In this document: in pieces, positions 51,974 to 60,922 of the stretch
How the letters are laid out: each line of letters opens with the position of its first letter
How positions within the stretch are numbered: position 1 is the stretch's first letter
Origin: Bacillus sp. FJAT-14578
Lineage (GTDB): Bacteria > Bacillota > Bacilli > Bacillales > Bacillaceae_H
Assembly (NCBI RefSeq): GCF_000504165.1
Contig: NZ_AYSE01000001.1
Span: 186,001 to 250,000 of the forward strand
Direction: 5' to 3'
Length of the DNA stretch: 64,000 nucleotides
Made by a program: the position numbers and the translations under genes
Notes under the pieces: generated by a model
What the model was told of the DNA's origin: nothing
Database searches by the model: none
Seen by the model: the letters and a program-made list of their open reading frames with translations, nothing else

Positions 51974-52741
51974 TCAATGCAGGTAATCATAAGCATTTTT
52001 TGCTAGCAATAAAAAAGTGACTGCGATAAACAGCACACGGACATAGCCGCTCCCTTGTTTAATCGCAAATTTCGAGCCGCAAATGGCACCGGCTATTTGT
52101 GCAAGCCCCATTGGTAAACCATAGGCGTAATTGATTTGTCCTAAATACATGAACATTAACAGTGCAGCAATATTACTGCCAAAGTTTAAAAACTTCGCAT
52201 TCCCTGCCGCCTTTAAAAAATTAAATCCAATCATTAAAAAGGCAAACATTAAAAATGAACCTGTTCCAGGGCCTAGAAATCCATCATAGAAACCAATAGC
52301 AAAAATTAAAATCATAAAAATAATAAAATGGCGAATGGATAATTTTTTATAGGTTGAAATACTGCCCCAATCTTTTTTGAAAATCGTATAAATCGCAACA
52401 GCCGCAAGCATGGCAAGCATGAGTGGCTTTAGGACTTCAGGGTCCATCAAATGGACCGTCCACGCCCCAATCATCGAGCCAATAAAGACGAGTGGAAATA
52501 ACTTATAAACGGATGTTAAATCGAGCTTGCCTGAACGATAAAACATAATCGTACTCGTTAAAGAGCCTATTGTTCCTGCCAGTTTATTCGTTGCAACAGC
52601 TGCCGCTGGCGTCAAACCTGTAAACAGCAAGGCTGGCAATGCGATCAGCCCCCCACCGCCGACAACAGAATCGATAAATGCCGCCAAAAAGCCAAAGACT
52701 ATTAAAATAATTAATAATGAAGGATCTAAATCTAATAACAT
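51974..52741 (-). CDS. TSUP-family (TauE/SafE) anion exporter
   Basis: 255-residue membrane protein with about eight helices. The N-terminal IDSVVGGGGLIALPALLFTGLTPAAAVATNKL and the later GFYDGFLGPGTGSF mirror motif are the two TSUP signatures. The family moves sulfite, sulfoacetate and other small anions. It is divergent from a TrmB-type regulator (113-base gap), so it is probably that protein's target. Intact, in contrast to the fragment at 50461-50700. Confidence 0.88.
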   Translation of the reverse strand: MLLDLDPSLLIILIVFGFLAAFIDSVVGGGGLIALPALLFTGLTPAAAVATNKLAGTIGSLTSTIMFYRSGKLDLTSVYKLFPLVFIGSMIGAWTVHLMDPEVLKPLMLAMLAAVAIYTIFKKDWGSISTYKKLSIRHFIIFMILIFAIGFYDGFLGPGTGSFLMFAFLMIGFNFLKAAGNAKFLNFGSNIAALLMFMYLGQINYAYGLPMGLAQIAGAICGSKFAIKQGSGYVRVLFIAVTFLLLAKNAYDYLH

Positions 52742-52794
52742 CTAATCAACCTCTTTCGTAGTCACTACTGAAATAGTATCTAAAATATTTATGA

Positions 52795-52813
52795 TTGTAA
52801 ATAGTCATTACAA
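52795..52813. promoter_or_regulatory. Inverted repeat in the TSUP-TrmB divergent region
   Basis: TTGTAA (52795-52800) and TTACAA (52808-52813) are separated by seven bases, between divergent promoters. Possible operator of the TrmB-family regulator. Short and AT-rich, so only suggestive. Confidence 0.35.
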
Positions 52814-52854
52814 ATTTGGTATGATAGGAATAGTTGATTATGGGGGGAAGAAAT

Positions 52855-53640
52855 TTGGAAAATTTGGTCCAACAGCTAAAAAAACTAGGATTTAACGAAT
52901 ACGAAGCTAAATCGTATGTTTCTCTCGTTAAACAAGGAACGGTTACGGCCTACCAGGTTAGCAAAAATTCTGGCGTTCCACGTGCACGAATTTATGATGT
53001 GCTAAACAACCTTGTTGAAAAGGGAATTGTCTTGAAGGAAGAAATAGATGATAGCGCTCAATATTCGCCGCTCCCTGTTGATATCTTTCTACAAAAGGCT
53101 CAATCAAATTGGGAGTCTAATTATAAAGGGATAAGCGAATCATTAAAGCGGCTCGAAATGACTGAGAACAAACCTGACAATCGTGTGATGACATTAAAGA
53201 ATCGTGAAACGATTCTTAGTTACTGTCGAACATTACTCAAAAAAGCCGAAAAGCGCGTTGTTATTTCGATGTGGGATGATATGTACGATGCGTTGAAGGA
53301 GGACTTACAGCAGACGGCTGCTCGAGTCAAAGTGCAGGGCATCACGCTGCATGTTGAAAATCCCGTTGAACATGTAGATGTTCATCGCATTACAAATTTT
53401 ACTGAAACCCCTTCTAGTGAACATTGGTTTATTCTGTCCATTGATGCGAAAGAAATGATTTACGGCCCTTCATTAGAAGAACGCAGCATGGCCTTTTATA
53501 CAGATGACCCTGTTCATATTTACTTATTAGAAGATTATATATGGCATGATGTATTAGTAAATCGGATTGTGCGGCGCAGCCAAGATGATTTAGAACAATG
53601 GATTACCACAGAACGAAAAGCTTTCTTTATGGATAAATAA
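52855..53640 (+). CDS. TrmB-family transcriptional regulator
   Basis: 261 residues. The winged helix (KKLGFNEYEAKSYVSLVKQGTVTAYQVSKNSGVPRARIYDVLNNLVEKG) is the TrmB pattern, followed by an effector domain resembling a phospholipase-D-like fold (TLKNRETILSYCRTLL, VVISMWDD). Start chosen as TTG at 52855 behind GGGGGGAAG; the frame opens at 52834. TrmB proteins in Firmicutes sense sugars or other small molecules. Divergent from the TSUP exporter. Confidence 0.85.
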   Translation: MENLVQQLKKLGFNEYEAKSYVSLVKQGTVTAYQVSKNSGVPRARIYDVLNNLVEKGIVLKEEIDDSAQYSPLPVDIFLQKAQSNWESNYKGISESLKRLEMTENKPDNRVMTLKNRETILSYCRTLLKKAEKRVVISMWDDMYDALKEDLQQTAARVKVQGITLHVENPVEHVDVHRITNFTETPSSEHWFILSIDAKEMIYGPSLEERSMAFYTDDPVHIYLLEDYIWHDVLVNRIVRRSQDDLEQWITTERKAFFMDK

Positions 53641-53688
53641 AAAGCTCCCCCCAATCAGGTGGGAGGAACATATTTCGTTCATATATTC

Positions 53689-53740
53689 AATGGTTTCCCT
53701 GTAAGAATCTAGAACACTTCTTACAGGGAAACCATTTTTT
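53689..53740. terminator. Bidirectional rho-independent terminator
   Basis: AATGGTTTCCCTGTAAG pairs perfectly with CTTACAGGGAAACCATT around AATCTAGAACACTT, with T6 on the plus strand. It lies 9 bases beyond the odhB stop and downstream of the TrmB gene. Confidence 0.88.
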
Positions 53741-53748
53741 ATTAAACT

Positions 53749-54999
53749 TTATCCTTCTAATAATAAGGATTCTGGATCTTCCAACAGCTCTTTTACTGTA
53801 GCCAGGAAGCTAACTGCTTCTTTTCCATCGACAATGCGGTGATCGTACGACAGGGCAATATACATCATTGGACGGTTTTCCATTCTCTCTGCATCGATGG
53901 CTACCGGTCTTGTTTGAATTTTATGCATACCGAGAATCCCCACTTGAGGGCTGTTTAAGATCGGTGTCGACATTAAGGAACCGAAGACTCCTCCGTTTGT
54001 AATCGTAAACGTACCGCCTTGAAGTTCTTTTAACGTTAAGGCATTGTCACGTGCTTTTTTGCCAAGATGGCTGATTTCCCGTTCAATGTCGGCAAAGCTC
54101 TTCTGATTTGCATCGCGTACAACTGGTACGACCAGTCCCTCTGGCGCTGCTACCGCAATTCCGATGTCATAAAATTTCTTAACCACCAGCTCATCCCCTT
54201 GAATTTCAGCATTTAGAAGAGGGAACTGCTTTAATGCAGCCACTACAGCTTTTGTAAAGAAGGACATGAATCCAAGACGAACATCATGTTTTTCAAAAAA
54301 TGCATCTTTACGTTTTTTACGTAAGTTCATCACAGCTGACATATCAACTTCATTAAATGTTGTTAACATCGCCGCTGTATGTTGAACCTCTACCAGGCGT
54401 TTGGCGATCGTTTGACGGCGGCGGGACATTTTCACGCGTTCTACCGGTTTATCAGGATCGGATTGGACTTGGTTGGCGCCTGGTGTTGGTTGAACTTTTT
54501 CCGCTTTTGGTTGTTCTTTAACGACAGGTGCCTGCGTGTGTGCTTTCACATCATGCGGACGAATTCTGCCAAGTGGGTCGCTGCTGTTTACTTCGTTCAA
54601 GTCAATTCCTCGTTCTCTAGCCAGCTTTCTTGCCGCCGGTGAAGCGATTGGACGTGCTGCCTTTGAAACTTCCGGTGCTGCTGGAACAGGGGACGAGTTG
54701 ACCACTTCTTCTTTCGGTGTTTCCGGAGTGGCTGCTGGAACAGCCGGAGCGGCACCTTCTGCCACGTTCTCTTCTAAAATGGCAATGACATCGCCTACCT
54801 CTACTGTATCGCCCGGCTCTTTTAACACCTGTGTTACCACACCTGTGTAGTCTGTATTCACTTCAATATTGACTTTATCTGTTTCCAGTTCAACTACACT
54901 TTCTCCCTTGTTCACTTTGTCCCCTACATTAATGAGCCATTGTAAAACGGTTCCTTCTGAAATAGATTCTGCGAGCTCTGGTACTTTAATTTCAATCAT
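53749..54999 (-). CDS. odhB: Dihydrolipoyllysine-residue succinyltransferase, E2 of 2-oxoglutarate dehydrogenase
   Basis: Core of the 2-oxoglutarate dehydrogenase complex. The lipoyl domain is at residues 1-76, with the lipoylated Lys42 in ETDKVNIE. An Ala/Pro-rich linker follows, then an E3-binding domain ([18 protein letters not shown]). The catalytic domain ends [15 protein letters not shown], whose His is the active-site base. 416 residues, normal length. It lies 76 bases downstream of odhA, same strand; GGAGGATATCC precedes the ATG. Confidence 0.96.
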   Translation of the reverse strand: MIEIKVPELAESISEGTVLQWLINVGDKVNKGESVVELETDKVNIEVNTDYTGVVTQVLKEPGDTVEVGDVIAILEENVAEGAAPAVPAATPETPKEEVVNSSPVPAAPEVSKAARPIASPAARKLARERGIDLNEVNSSDPLGRIRPHDVKAHTQAPVVKEQPKAEKVQPTPGANQVQSDPDKPVERVKMSRRRQTIAKRLVEVQHTAAMLTTFNEVDMSAVMNLRKKRKDAFFEKHDVRLGFMSFFTKAVVAALKQFPLLNAEIQGDELVVKKFYDIGIAVAAPEGLVVPVVRDANQKSFADIEREISHLGKKARDNALTLKELQGGTFTITNGGVFGSLMSTPILNSPQVGILGMHKIQTRPVAIDAERMENRPMMYIALSYDHRIVDGKEAVSFLATVKELLEDPESLLLEG

Positions 55000-55075
55000 G
55001 TTGGATATCCTCCCTGGTTTTAATGAAACGTTCTATGAAACTCATTTTCTTTAACTGAGTATTTTGTTTCTATTA

Positions 55076-57970
55076 TTAGTTCTTGACCAATACTTTTTCT
55101 TGCTTTTGTTGACTAGATGCCTGAATGTCGTACAATGCTTGATGGACAATGCGTTCTTGTTCTTTCTTATGAACATGCGGGTCGCCGCCTGAAGGGCTGG
55201 AGCGATCTGGGCGTCCTATATAACCTACTTTCAGGCTGCCAGATGCCAGTTCATAAAGAGTAGGAGCGATATAATGCCAAGCTCCCATATTTTTTGGCTC
55301 TTCCTGCACCCATACGATTTCCTCTAAGTTCGGATAGCGCTGCAAAATGGCTTCCACTTTTTCCTTTGGAAATGGATACAATTGTTCGATACGAACGATA
55401 TGCACCTCATCCAAGTTTCGTTTTTCTTTACTCGATTCAATTTCCACTGCCAAATCGATGGCCATTTTTCCTGTAGTTAATACTAATCTCTTCACTTTAT
55501 CCGCTTCTTTTCCAAGCCCCGGCTGTTCCACTGCGGTTTGGAAATGTCCTTCACTCAAGGAAGTACCTGTGGAAGAGACCAAAGGATGACGCAGCAAACT
55601 TTTCGGTGTCATCATCACTAATGGACGAACAAACTCTGTTCCTAAAATGGCAGCTTGACGACGTAAAATATGAAAATATTGAGCGGCACTCGTTACGTTC
55701 GCGACCGTCCAGTTGTTTTCCGCCGCCAACTGTAAGAAGCGTTCCGGACGGGCACTAGAGTGCTCTGGCCCTTGCCCTTCATACCCATGAGGCAGCAGGA
55801 GAACAAGCCCTGATTTTTGCCCCCATTTCGCCCTTGCTGCTGAAACAAATTGATCAAAGAGCGCTTGGGCGGTATTGGCAAAGTCACCATACTGCGCTTC
55901 CCACATCACGAATGTTTCAGGAGCGAAGACATTATAACCGTATTCAAAACCAACAACAGCCGCTTCCGACAGTGGGCTATTATGAACCGCAAACGAAGCG
56001 CGGGCTTGCGGCAGACGGTGCAATGGTGAAAAGGTCTCGTTCGTCTCGGTGTCATGCAGTACAATGTGTCGCTGGGCAAACGTTCCACGCTCCGAATCTT
56101 GACCTGTCAGACGAATCGGCGTGCCTTCTTTTAACATAGTCGCAAATGCTAATGCTTCTGCTACTGCCCATTCTACTTTACCGTTTTCCTCCAAGGCGTT
56201 TTCACGGCGTTCAAGAATGCGTTTTAATTTTGGATATACATGAAATCCTTCCGGCCATTTCAGTAAATCCCGGTTTAATTCGCGAAGGGTATCGAGTGAA
56301 ATCCCTGTTTCCATCGCTGGAATGCCTTTGGCGATGACCATCGGCACCGCTGCTTCTGCGGCAGGCTCATCCTTTTTCTTCTCTGAAACTTGATCATATT
56401 CAGCCTGCAATGTTTCTTGCACACTGCGACTGATTTGTTCTGTTTCTTCTTGACTGATGATTCCTTTTGCTTGTAATCGATCAGCATACAACGCTCTTAC
56501 GGTTGGATGCTTGGCGATTTTTTTGTAGACTTGCGGCTGAGTAACGGCTGGGTCATCCATTTCATTGTGACCAAAGCGCCGGTAACCGACCAAGTCAATC
56601 AAAAAATCTTTTTGGAAGCGAGCCCGGTATTGATACGCAAGGTATACGGCTGCGAGGCAAGCTTCTGGATCATCCGCATTCACATGCACAACCGGAATCT
56701 CAAACCCTTTCGCCAGATCACTCGCATATCTCGTTGAACGGGAATCATGGCTGTCCGTCGTAAAGCCGACCATGTTGTTTGCAATGATATGGAGGGTACC
56801 GCCTGTTTGATATCCTTTTAATCCCCCTAAATTCAAGGTTTCTGATACGATTCCCTGGCCGGGGAACGCTGCATCGCCATGAACTAAAATCGCAAACGCT
56901 TTCGAAGTATCCTGCTCTGGATAACCAGCTTTATGTCGTTCCTCCTGAGCCGCTCTTGCAAACCCTTCGACCACCGGATCGACGAATTCCAAATGACTTG
57001 GATTATTCGCTAAGGTAATGCGTGTACGAACGCTCTGAGCCCCTTCTATAAAGCGATTTCTACCTAAATGATATTTCACATCTCCAGTCCAGCCCTCACT
57101 CACGTTAAATAAATCTTCCGACGGGCCTTGTTGCTTGGCTGAAGAGTGCTGAAACTCAGCAAACATCTGGCTGTATGGTTTTTCTAATACATGCGCTAAG
57201 ACACTTAAGCGTCCACGGTGCGCCATCCCAATGACCACATTACGTGCTCCGTCTTCGGCACTTTCACGAACCGCTTCATCCAGCATCGGTACAAGCATGT
57301 CTACTCCTTCAATGGAGAATCGTTTTTGACCAACAAAAGTTTTATGCAAAAATTGTTCAAACCCTTCGACTTCTGTCAGTCTTTTCAAAAGGCTTGTGCG
57401 CTCTTCTTTTGATAATGAACGATGCAGAGCACCCGTCTCTACCATCTGAGTTAACCATGTTCGCTCTTCCATATGATGAACGTGGTCAAACTCGTAAGCT
57501 AAAGAGGAAGCATAAACATCCTTTAATCGGTTCACAGCATCCAATGCCGTTTGAACGCCTTCCGGTGCATCCTCCCACACCGTCTTAGCCGAAATCGCTT
57601 TCAAATCATCTTCACTTAACCCGTATTTTTCTGGATTAAACAAGTGCTGGTCTTGTGCCTTCTCCTCTAATGGATTCATATTTGCCGCTAAATGTCCATG
57701 TGAACGAATGTTGTCCAGCAGCTTTACCACTTTCAGCACTTTTTCTATATTTACTGAATGATTTGGAGTAACAGGTACATAGTTAACGGCTTCTTGCGTG
57801 TGACTTGTTTCCAAAGTTAAAGGTGAGCCCCATTGAATAAAAAGCTCTTTCAATGCTGGGTCAACAGTGTCTACACCATTCATATACCACTCATATTGTT
57901 CCATCACATAACCAAGGTTTGGACCATGAAAGTTCTCCCATGGATTTTGTTGGTTTTTCTGTATTGTCAT
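55076..57970 (-). CDS. odhA: 2-oxoglutarate dehydrogenase E1 component
   Basis: Thiamine-diphosphate-dependent decarboxylase of 2-oxoglutarate, 964 residues. N-terminal arm ([14 protein letters not shown]), TPP domain with [18 protein letters not shown] and NNMVGFTT, a Pyr-binding domain with [13 protein letters not shown], and a C-terminal domain with [12 protein letters not shown]. Catalyses CO2 release and succinyl transfer to OdhB. TTGGAGGC lies ahead of the ATG. First gene of odhAB. A LysR gene is divergent from it, a position not seen in B. subtilis. Confidence 0.96.
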   Translation of the reverse strand: MTIQKNQQNPWENFHGPNLGYVMEQYEWYMNGVDTVDPALKELFIQWGSPLTLETSHTQEAVNYVPVTPNHSVNIEKVLKVVKLLDNIRSHGHLAANMNPLEEKAQDQHLFNPEKYGLSEDDLKAISAKTVWEDAPEGVQTALDAVNRLKDVYASSLAYEFDHVHHMEERTWLTQMVETGALHRSLSKEERTSLLKRLTEVEGFEQFLHKTFVGQKRFSIEGVDMLVPMLDEAVRESAEDGARNVVIGMAHRGRLSVLAHVLEKPYSQMFAEFQHSSAKQQGPSEDLFNVSEGWTGDVKYHLGRNRFIEGAQSVRTRITLANNPSHLEFVDPVVEGFARAAQEERHKAGYPEQDTSKAFAILVHGDAAFPGQGIVSETLNLGGLKGYQTGGTLHIIANNMVGFTTDSHDSRSTRYASDLAKGFEIPVVHVNADDPEACLAAVYLAYQYRARFQKDFLIDLVGYRRFGHNEMDDPAVTQPQVYKKIAKHPTVRALYADRLQAKGIISQEETEQISRSVQETLQAEYDQVSEKKKDEPAAEAAVPMVIAKGIPAMETGISLDTLRELNRDLLKWPEGFHVYPKLKRILERRENALEENGKVEWAVAEALAFATMLKEGTPIRLTGQDSERGTFAQRHIVLHDTETNETFSPLHRLPQARASFAVHNSPLSEAAVVGFEYGYNVFAPETFVMWEAQYGDFANTAQALFDQFVSAARAKWGQKSGLVLLLPHGYEGQGPEHSSARPERFLQLAAENNWTVANVTSAAQYFHILRRQAAILGTEFVRPLVMMTPKSLLRHPLVSSTGTSLSEGHFQTAVEQPGLGKEADKVKRLVLTTGKMAIDLAVEIESSKEKRNLDEVHIVRIEQLYPFPKEKVEAILQRYPNLEEIVWVQEEPKNMGAWHYIAPTLYELASGSLKVGYIGRPDRSSPSGGDPHVHKKEQERIVHQALYDIQASSQQKQEKVLVKN

Positions 57971-58141
57971 TCACAATGCCTCCAAGCTTGTGTTTTATTC
58001 CACTATTTTTATCGCATCATTTAATTGAGTAATTATTGATTGCCTATGACTAAGAGTAATGCAATAATTGAAATAAATAAAATGCTAAAAAATTATAATT
58101 ACCTATAAAAAACTTTTATATGGCTTAGATTGGGTGAAATA

Positions 58142-59038
58142 ATGGATTATCGTGATTGGGAAATACTTAAGGTTCTCTATAGTCAAAAAAACTTAACGAA
58201 GGCAGCACGGCTTTTATATATTACGCAACCAGCCCTAACGAATCGTTTAAAGCATATGCAAGAAGAGCTCGGTGTTCAAATCGTAACCCGTGAAAGCAGA
58301 GGAATTCACTTTACCCCGCAAGGAGAATATCTTGTCCATTGCGCGGAAGAAGCCCTTGCCCATTATCAAAAAATAAAAGAGACGGTCTTCAACATGAGCA
58401 ATAACGTAGGCAATGAAGTTGTAGGGACATTGAAACTGGGAGTATCCAACTTTTTTGCGAATTATGAACTTCCTTATGTTTTGAAACTATTTAAAATGCA
58501 GTATCCTCATGTAGAATTCAAAGTGATTACAGGATGGAGCAAAGATGTAACTCACCTGATCCACAATAAAGATGTTCATATCAGCTTTGTTCGGGGAGAC
58601 TATGGCTGGAGAGGATTAACGAAGCACCGGTTATTTGAAGAAACCATCTGCATTGCGTCAAAGGATGAAATCGATATTACCGAACTCCCCCGCCTTCCTA
58701 GAATCGAATATAGAGGCGACTACTTATTAAAGTCATTAATTGATAATTGGTGGGCTGAAAACTATGTAGCCCCCCCTTTTATTAGCATAGAAGTCGACCA
58801 AGTTGATACTTGCAAGGAAATGGTGATAAATGGTTTAGGCTACGGTATCTTATCGAGTAGAATCCTTAACGAGATCGAAGACTTGCACAAAGTTGCCTTA
58901 ACTGATCAACAAGGAAAGCCGATATTGAGAAGAACGTGGATGTATTATCACAAGGAATCGCTAGAATGGAATGTCGTTAAAGCATTTGTCGATTTCATAG
59001 AAAACTTTGATTGGAAAGACGATTTAACAGAGGTGTAA
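58142..59038 (+). CDS. LysR-family transcriptional regulator, divergent from odhAB
   Basis: 298 residues. Winged helix at about 1-60 (LYSQKNLTKAARLLYITQPALTNRLKHMQ), effector domain from about 95 (TLKLGVSNFFANYELPYVL). The ATG at 58142 is preceded by GGTG six bases away; the frame opens with a TTG at 58130. Divergence from odhA, 171 bases apart, suggests control of 2-oxoglutarate dehydrogenase, perhaps sensing a TCA acid as CitR/CcpC do, but this is inference. Confidence 0.85.
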   Translation: MDYRDWEILKVLYSQKNLTKAARLLYITQPALTNRLKHMQEELGVQIVTRESRGIHFTPQGEYLVHCAEEALAHYQKIKETVFNMSNNVGNEVVGTLKLGVSNFFANYELPYVLKLFKMQYPHVEFKVITGWSKDVTHLIHNKDVHISFVRGDYGWRGLTKHRLFEETICIASKDEIDITELPRLPRIEYRGDYLLKSLIDNWWAENYVAPPFISIEVDQVDTCKEMVINGLGYGILSSRILNEIEDLHKVALTDQQGKPILRRTWMYYHKESLEWNVVKAFVDFIENFDWKDDLTEV

Positions 59039-59097
59039 TCTATCTTAACTTTACTCATAAAGTAAACACCAGGGCGTATTCTATACATTTTAGCTTG

Positions 59098-59156
59098 CAT
59101 AACAACCTATTTCAGCAATCAAAAATCCTTAGACTCTGTGAATCTAAGGATTTTTT
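59098..59156 (+). repeat. Repeated terminator-like element, copy 2
   Basis: The leader ATAACAACCTATTTCAGCAA is followed by the hairpin AAAAATCCTTAGA (59121-59133) with TCTAAGGATTTTTT (59143-59156). It acts as terminator after the LysR gene. Leader and hairpin resemble copies at 51.8 kb and (reversed) 60.3 kb. Confidence 0.75.
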
Positions 59157-59183
59157 GTGTTTATTAATTATAAATCAAGAAAA

Positions 59184-59378
59184 CTATAAAGCGACAATCG
59201 CATACCACACGACTCCGATTAGAGAGCCTATAAGAACGACAATATAGCTAGCAGTCAAGTTCGTCATATTCCGCTTAGTAGATTTTCCATAGTTTGTCTT
59301 TACACTTCTTGCGATTAATATCGTACTTAAAAGTGATACAATTCCTATAATGATGACAAGGATAAGAGCAAATTTCAT
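59184..59378 (-). CDS. Small membrane protein, 64 aa
   Basis: Two hydrophobic helices (residues 3-24 and 44-62) joined by a basic loop (RSVKTNYGKSTKRNM), which would be cytoplasmic. GAAAGGAG lies close ahead of the ATG. It lies 45 bases downstream of the yfmQ-like gene on the same strand. I do not recognise a family. Confidence 0.6.
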   Translation of the reverse strand: MKFALILVIIIGIVSLLSTILIARSVKTNYGKSTKRNMTNLTASYIVVLIGSLIGVVWYAIVAL

Positions 59379-59423
59379 CAGTTATCTCCTTTCTAAAAAA
59401 AGACCGTCTCTTTGACGATCCTT

Positions 59424-59846
59424 TTACACTACATCCTCTGTTGCTAACATAGAACGTTTTTGAAGGCTATCGGAACGCAGACGATACGCGACTACTTTCT
59501 TCTTATGCTTTTTGACTACATCAACGCGATCGTTGCAAATGTACACAAAAAACCTAACATTGTTTTTGCCCTTCTTAGTGTCAATGACCAATGGAGTCCC
59601 GCTGTTCTCTGGATGTATATCATATTTCTCTAAAAATAGCGCTTCATTAAAATCATTAATAACTTGAATTTTATCTTCACCTTCTAAGCGTTTTCCATCG
59701 ATAGTGACAGTGGCATTCTCATCACTAAGTGTTGGATGCAATTCAAATTTACTGAGAATCCATTCCACAACACCGGTTGGAAGACAGGTCAATAATACCT
59801 TAGCAAGAGCCGCAAGAATCAACAAAACCACAAAAGACCATGTCAT
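59424..59846 (-). CDS. yfmQ: YfmQ family protein
   Basis: 140 residues. N-terminal membrane anchor or signal (MTWSFVVLLILAALAKVLL), then VEWILSKFELHPTL and VTIDGKRLEGEDKIQVINDFNEALFLEKYDI, the YfmQ pattern. A basic C-terminal half follows. Found in Bacillus; function unknown. GGAGATGA lies before the ATG at 59846. Probably co-transcribed with the downstream small membrane gene. Confidence 0.75.
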   Translation of the reverse strand: MTWSFVVLLILAALAKVLLTCLPTGVVEWILSKFELHPTLSDENATVTIDGKRLEGEDKIQVINDFNEALFLEKYDIHPENSGTPLVIDTKKGKNNVRFFVYICNDRVDVVKKHKKKVVAYRLRSDSLQKRSMLATEDVV

Positions 59847-60467
59847 ATTTAATCATCTCCATTACGTTCTAAATTGATATTATTACATAACTGATATTAT
59901 CTCGGGACGGACAGTTGATTTTCGTACACTCTATGAAGCTTGATAATCTTGAAGGCCCTCTTATCTTCATTACCTTCCTCTTTAGTGGCTTCATTAATTT
60001 GTTCGTCTTCGATAGATTTTTTAAGTTCTCCAATTCATAAATTCCCTTAATTGTGGAGCACAATACTGAACATAAGTATAAGTACAAATTAATCTTTACT
60101 GTCTTTCTCTCCTAATGATAAAGAGTTTTTCTAAAACATAACCATCCAATTTCGCAATATTTTAACCATCCACTTATCTAATAGATTTCTATACACCTAC
60201 AAAGCCCATATTTGAATCTCGCATTCGCAAAATCATCTCTGTTAGCATAGTTTTTTCCATGGAATTCAATCAGAAAAACCCTTGGATTTATGAATCTCAA
60301 GGGGTTTTTGATTGCAGGGAATAGCTATTATTTTGTATTAAAAATAAATGTTAAGTATTGCATAAAAACATTCTAAATTTTTTCACTGAAAATTTACCTT
60401 TTATTACCAAGTATATTTGATAAAAAAAACAAAACAATATAGTTAAATCACCTAGGAGGTGCCATAC
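59847..60467. other. Intergenic region upstream of the SASP gene
   Basis: About 620 bases. On the minus strand around 60035-59900 an open frame without a usual start reads GELKKSIEDEQINEATKEEG, possibly a remnant. It also contains the repeated hairpin at 60274-60340. The last 100 bases, AT-rich, should hold the forespore (sigma-G) promoter of the SASP gene, which I cannot place with confidence. Confidence 0.45.
60274..60340 (-). repeat. Repeated terminator-like element, copy 3 (reversed)
   Basis: Read on the minus strand: AATAATAGCTATTCCCTGCA then ATCAAAAACCCCTTG, pairing with CAAGGGTTTTT. The hairpin stem is 60274-60284 with 60298-60309. The leader matches copies 1 and 2 (ATAA-A-C-TATT-C-GCAATCAAAAA). 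Confidence 0.65.
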
Positions 60468-60683
60468 ATGGTAAATTACAACAGAAGCAATAACAGCAAT
60501 GAAGTATTAGTATCAAGTGCAGAAGCATCTCTCCAACAAATGAAGTATGAAATCGCTCGTGAGTTTGGAGTGCAGCTAGGAGCTGAGACGTCATCACGTG
60601 CAAATGGTTCTGTCGGTGGCGAAATCACTAAACGTTTAGTTCAAATGGCCGAACAACAATTAGGCGGCGGACGCCTGCATTAA
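60468..60683 (+). CDS. Alpha/beta-type small acid-soluble spore protein
   Basis: 71 residues. Coats spore DNA in the A-like form and protects it from UV and heat; degraded at germination by the GPR protease. The GPR site is in [11 protein letters not shown], cleaved between Glu28 and Ile29. The second conserved block [16 protein letters not shown] binds DNA. Start at 60468 ([10 protein letters not shown]) behind AGGAGGTG. The Asn-rich N-terminus is typical. Expression by sigma-G in the forespore is expected. Confidence 0.95.
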   Translation: MVNYNRSNNSNEVLVSSAEASLQQMKYEIAREFGVQLGAETSSRANGSVGGEITKRLVQMAEQQLGGGRLH

Positions 60684-60729
60684 TTGAAAATTCATCCGAT
60701 CTATATTCGGATAAGCTAAAGCTTCACAT

Positions 60730-60762
60730 AAACAACGGCGACTTTCATAGTCGCCATTGTTT
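60730..60762 (+). terminator. Rho-independent terminator after the SASP gene
   Basis: AAACAACGGCGACT pairs with AGTCGCCATTGTTT (one A-C mismatch) around TTCAT. Confidence 0.83.
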
Positions 60763-60851
60763 ATAATTTGATTTCTTTTTGCATTATCCGTCCAAAACCC
60801 TTTCCTCGTTTTCTTCACATTAAGATAAAAATATCCGCATTCAAACAAAAC

Positions 60852-60894
60852 GAAACAGCCTGTTATCGGTGCAGCACCGACAACAGGCTGTTTC
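60852..60894. terminator. Rho-independent terminator after fruA
   Basis: GAAACAGCCTGTT-TCGGTGC pairs with GCACCGA-AACAGGCTGTTTC; on the minus strand a TCGTTTTGTTTG tail follows. It is 28 bases past the fruA stop. Confidence 0.87.
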
Positions 60895-60922
60895 AAAAGT
60901 GTCTTGATCCCTGTTTTTCTAT

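Noticed and set aside
54379..57588. Antisense frames opposite odhA and odhB
   Set aside because: Same reason: opposite strand of firmly identified genes with no independent support.
59869..60087. 72-codon minus-strand frame near the YfmQ gene
   Set aside because: Composition looks non-coding, with no ribosome-binding site; a different frame of the same stretch reads more like a protein remnant but has no start.
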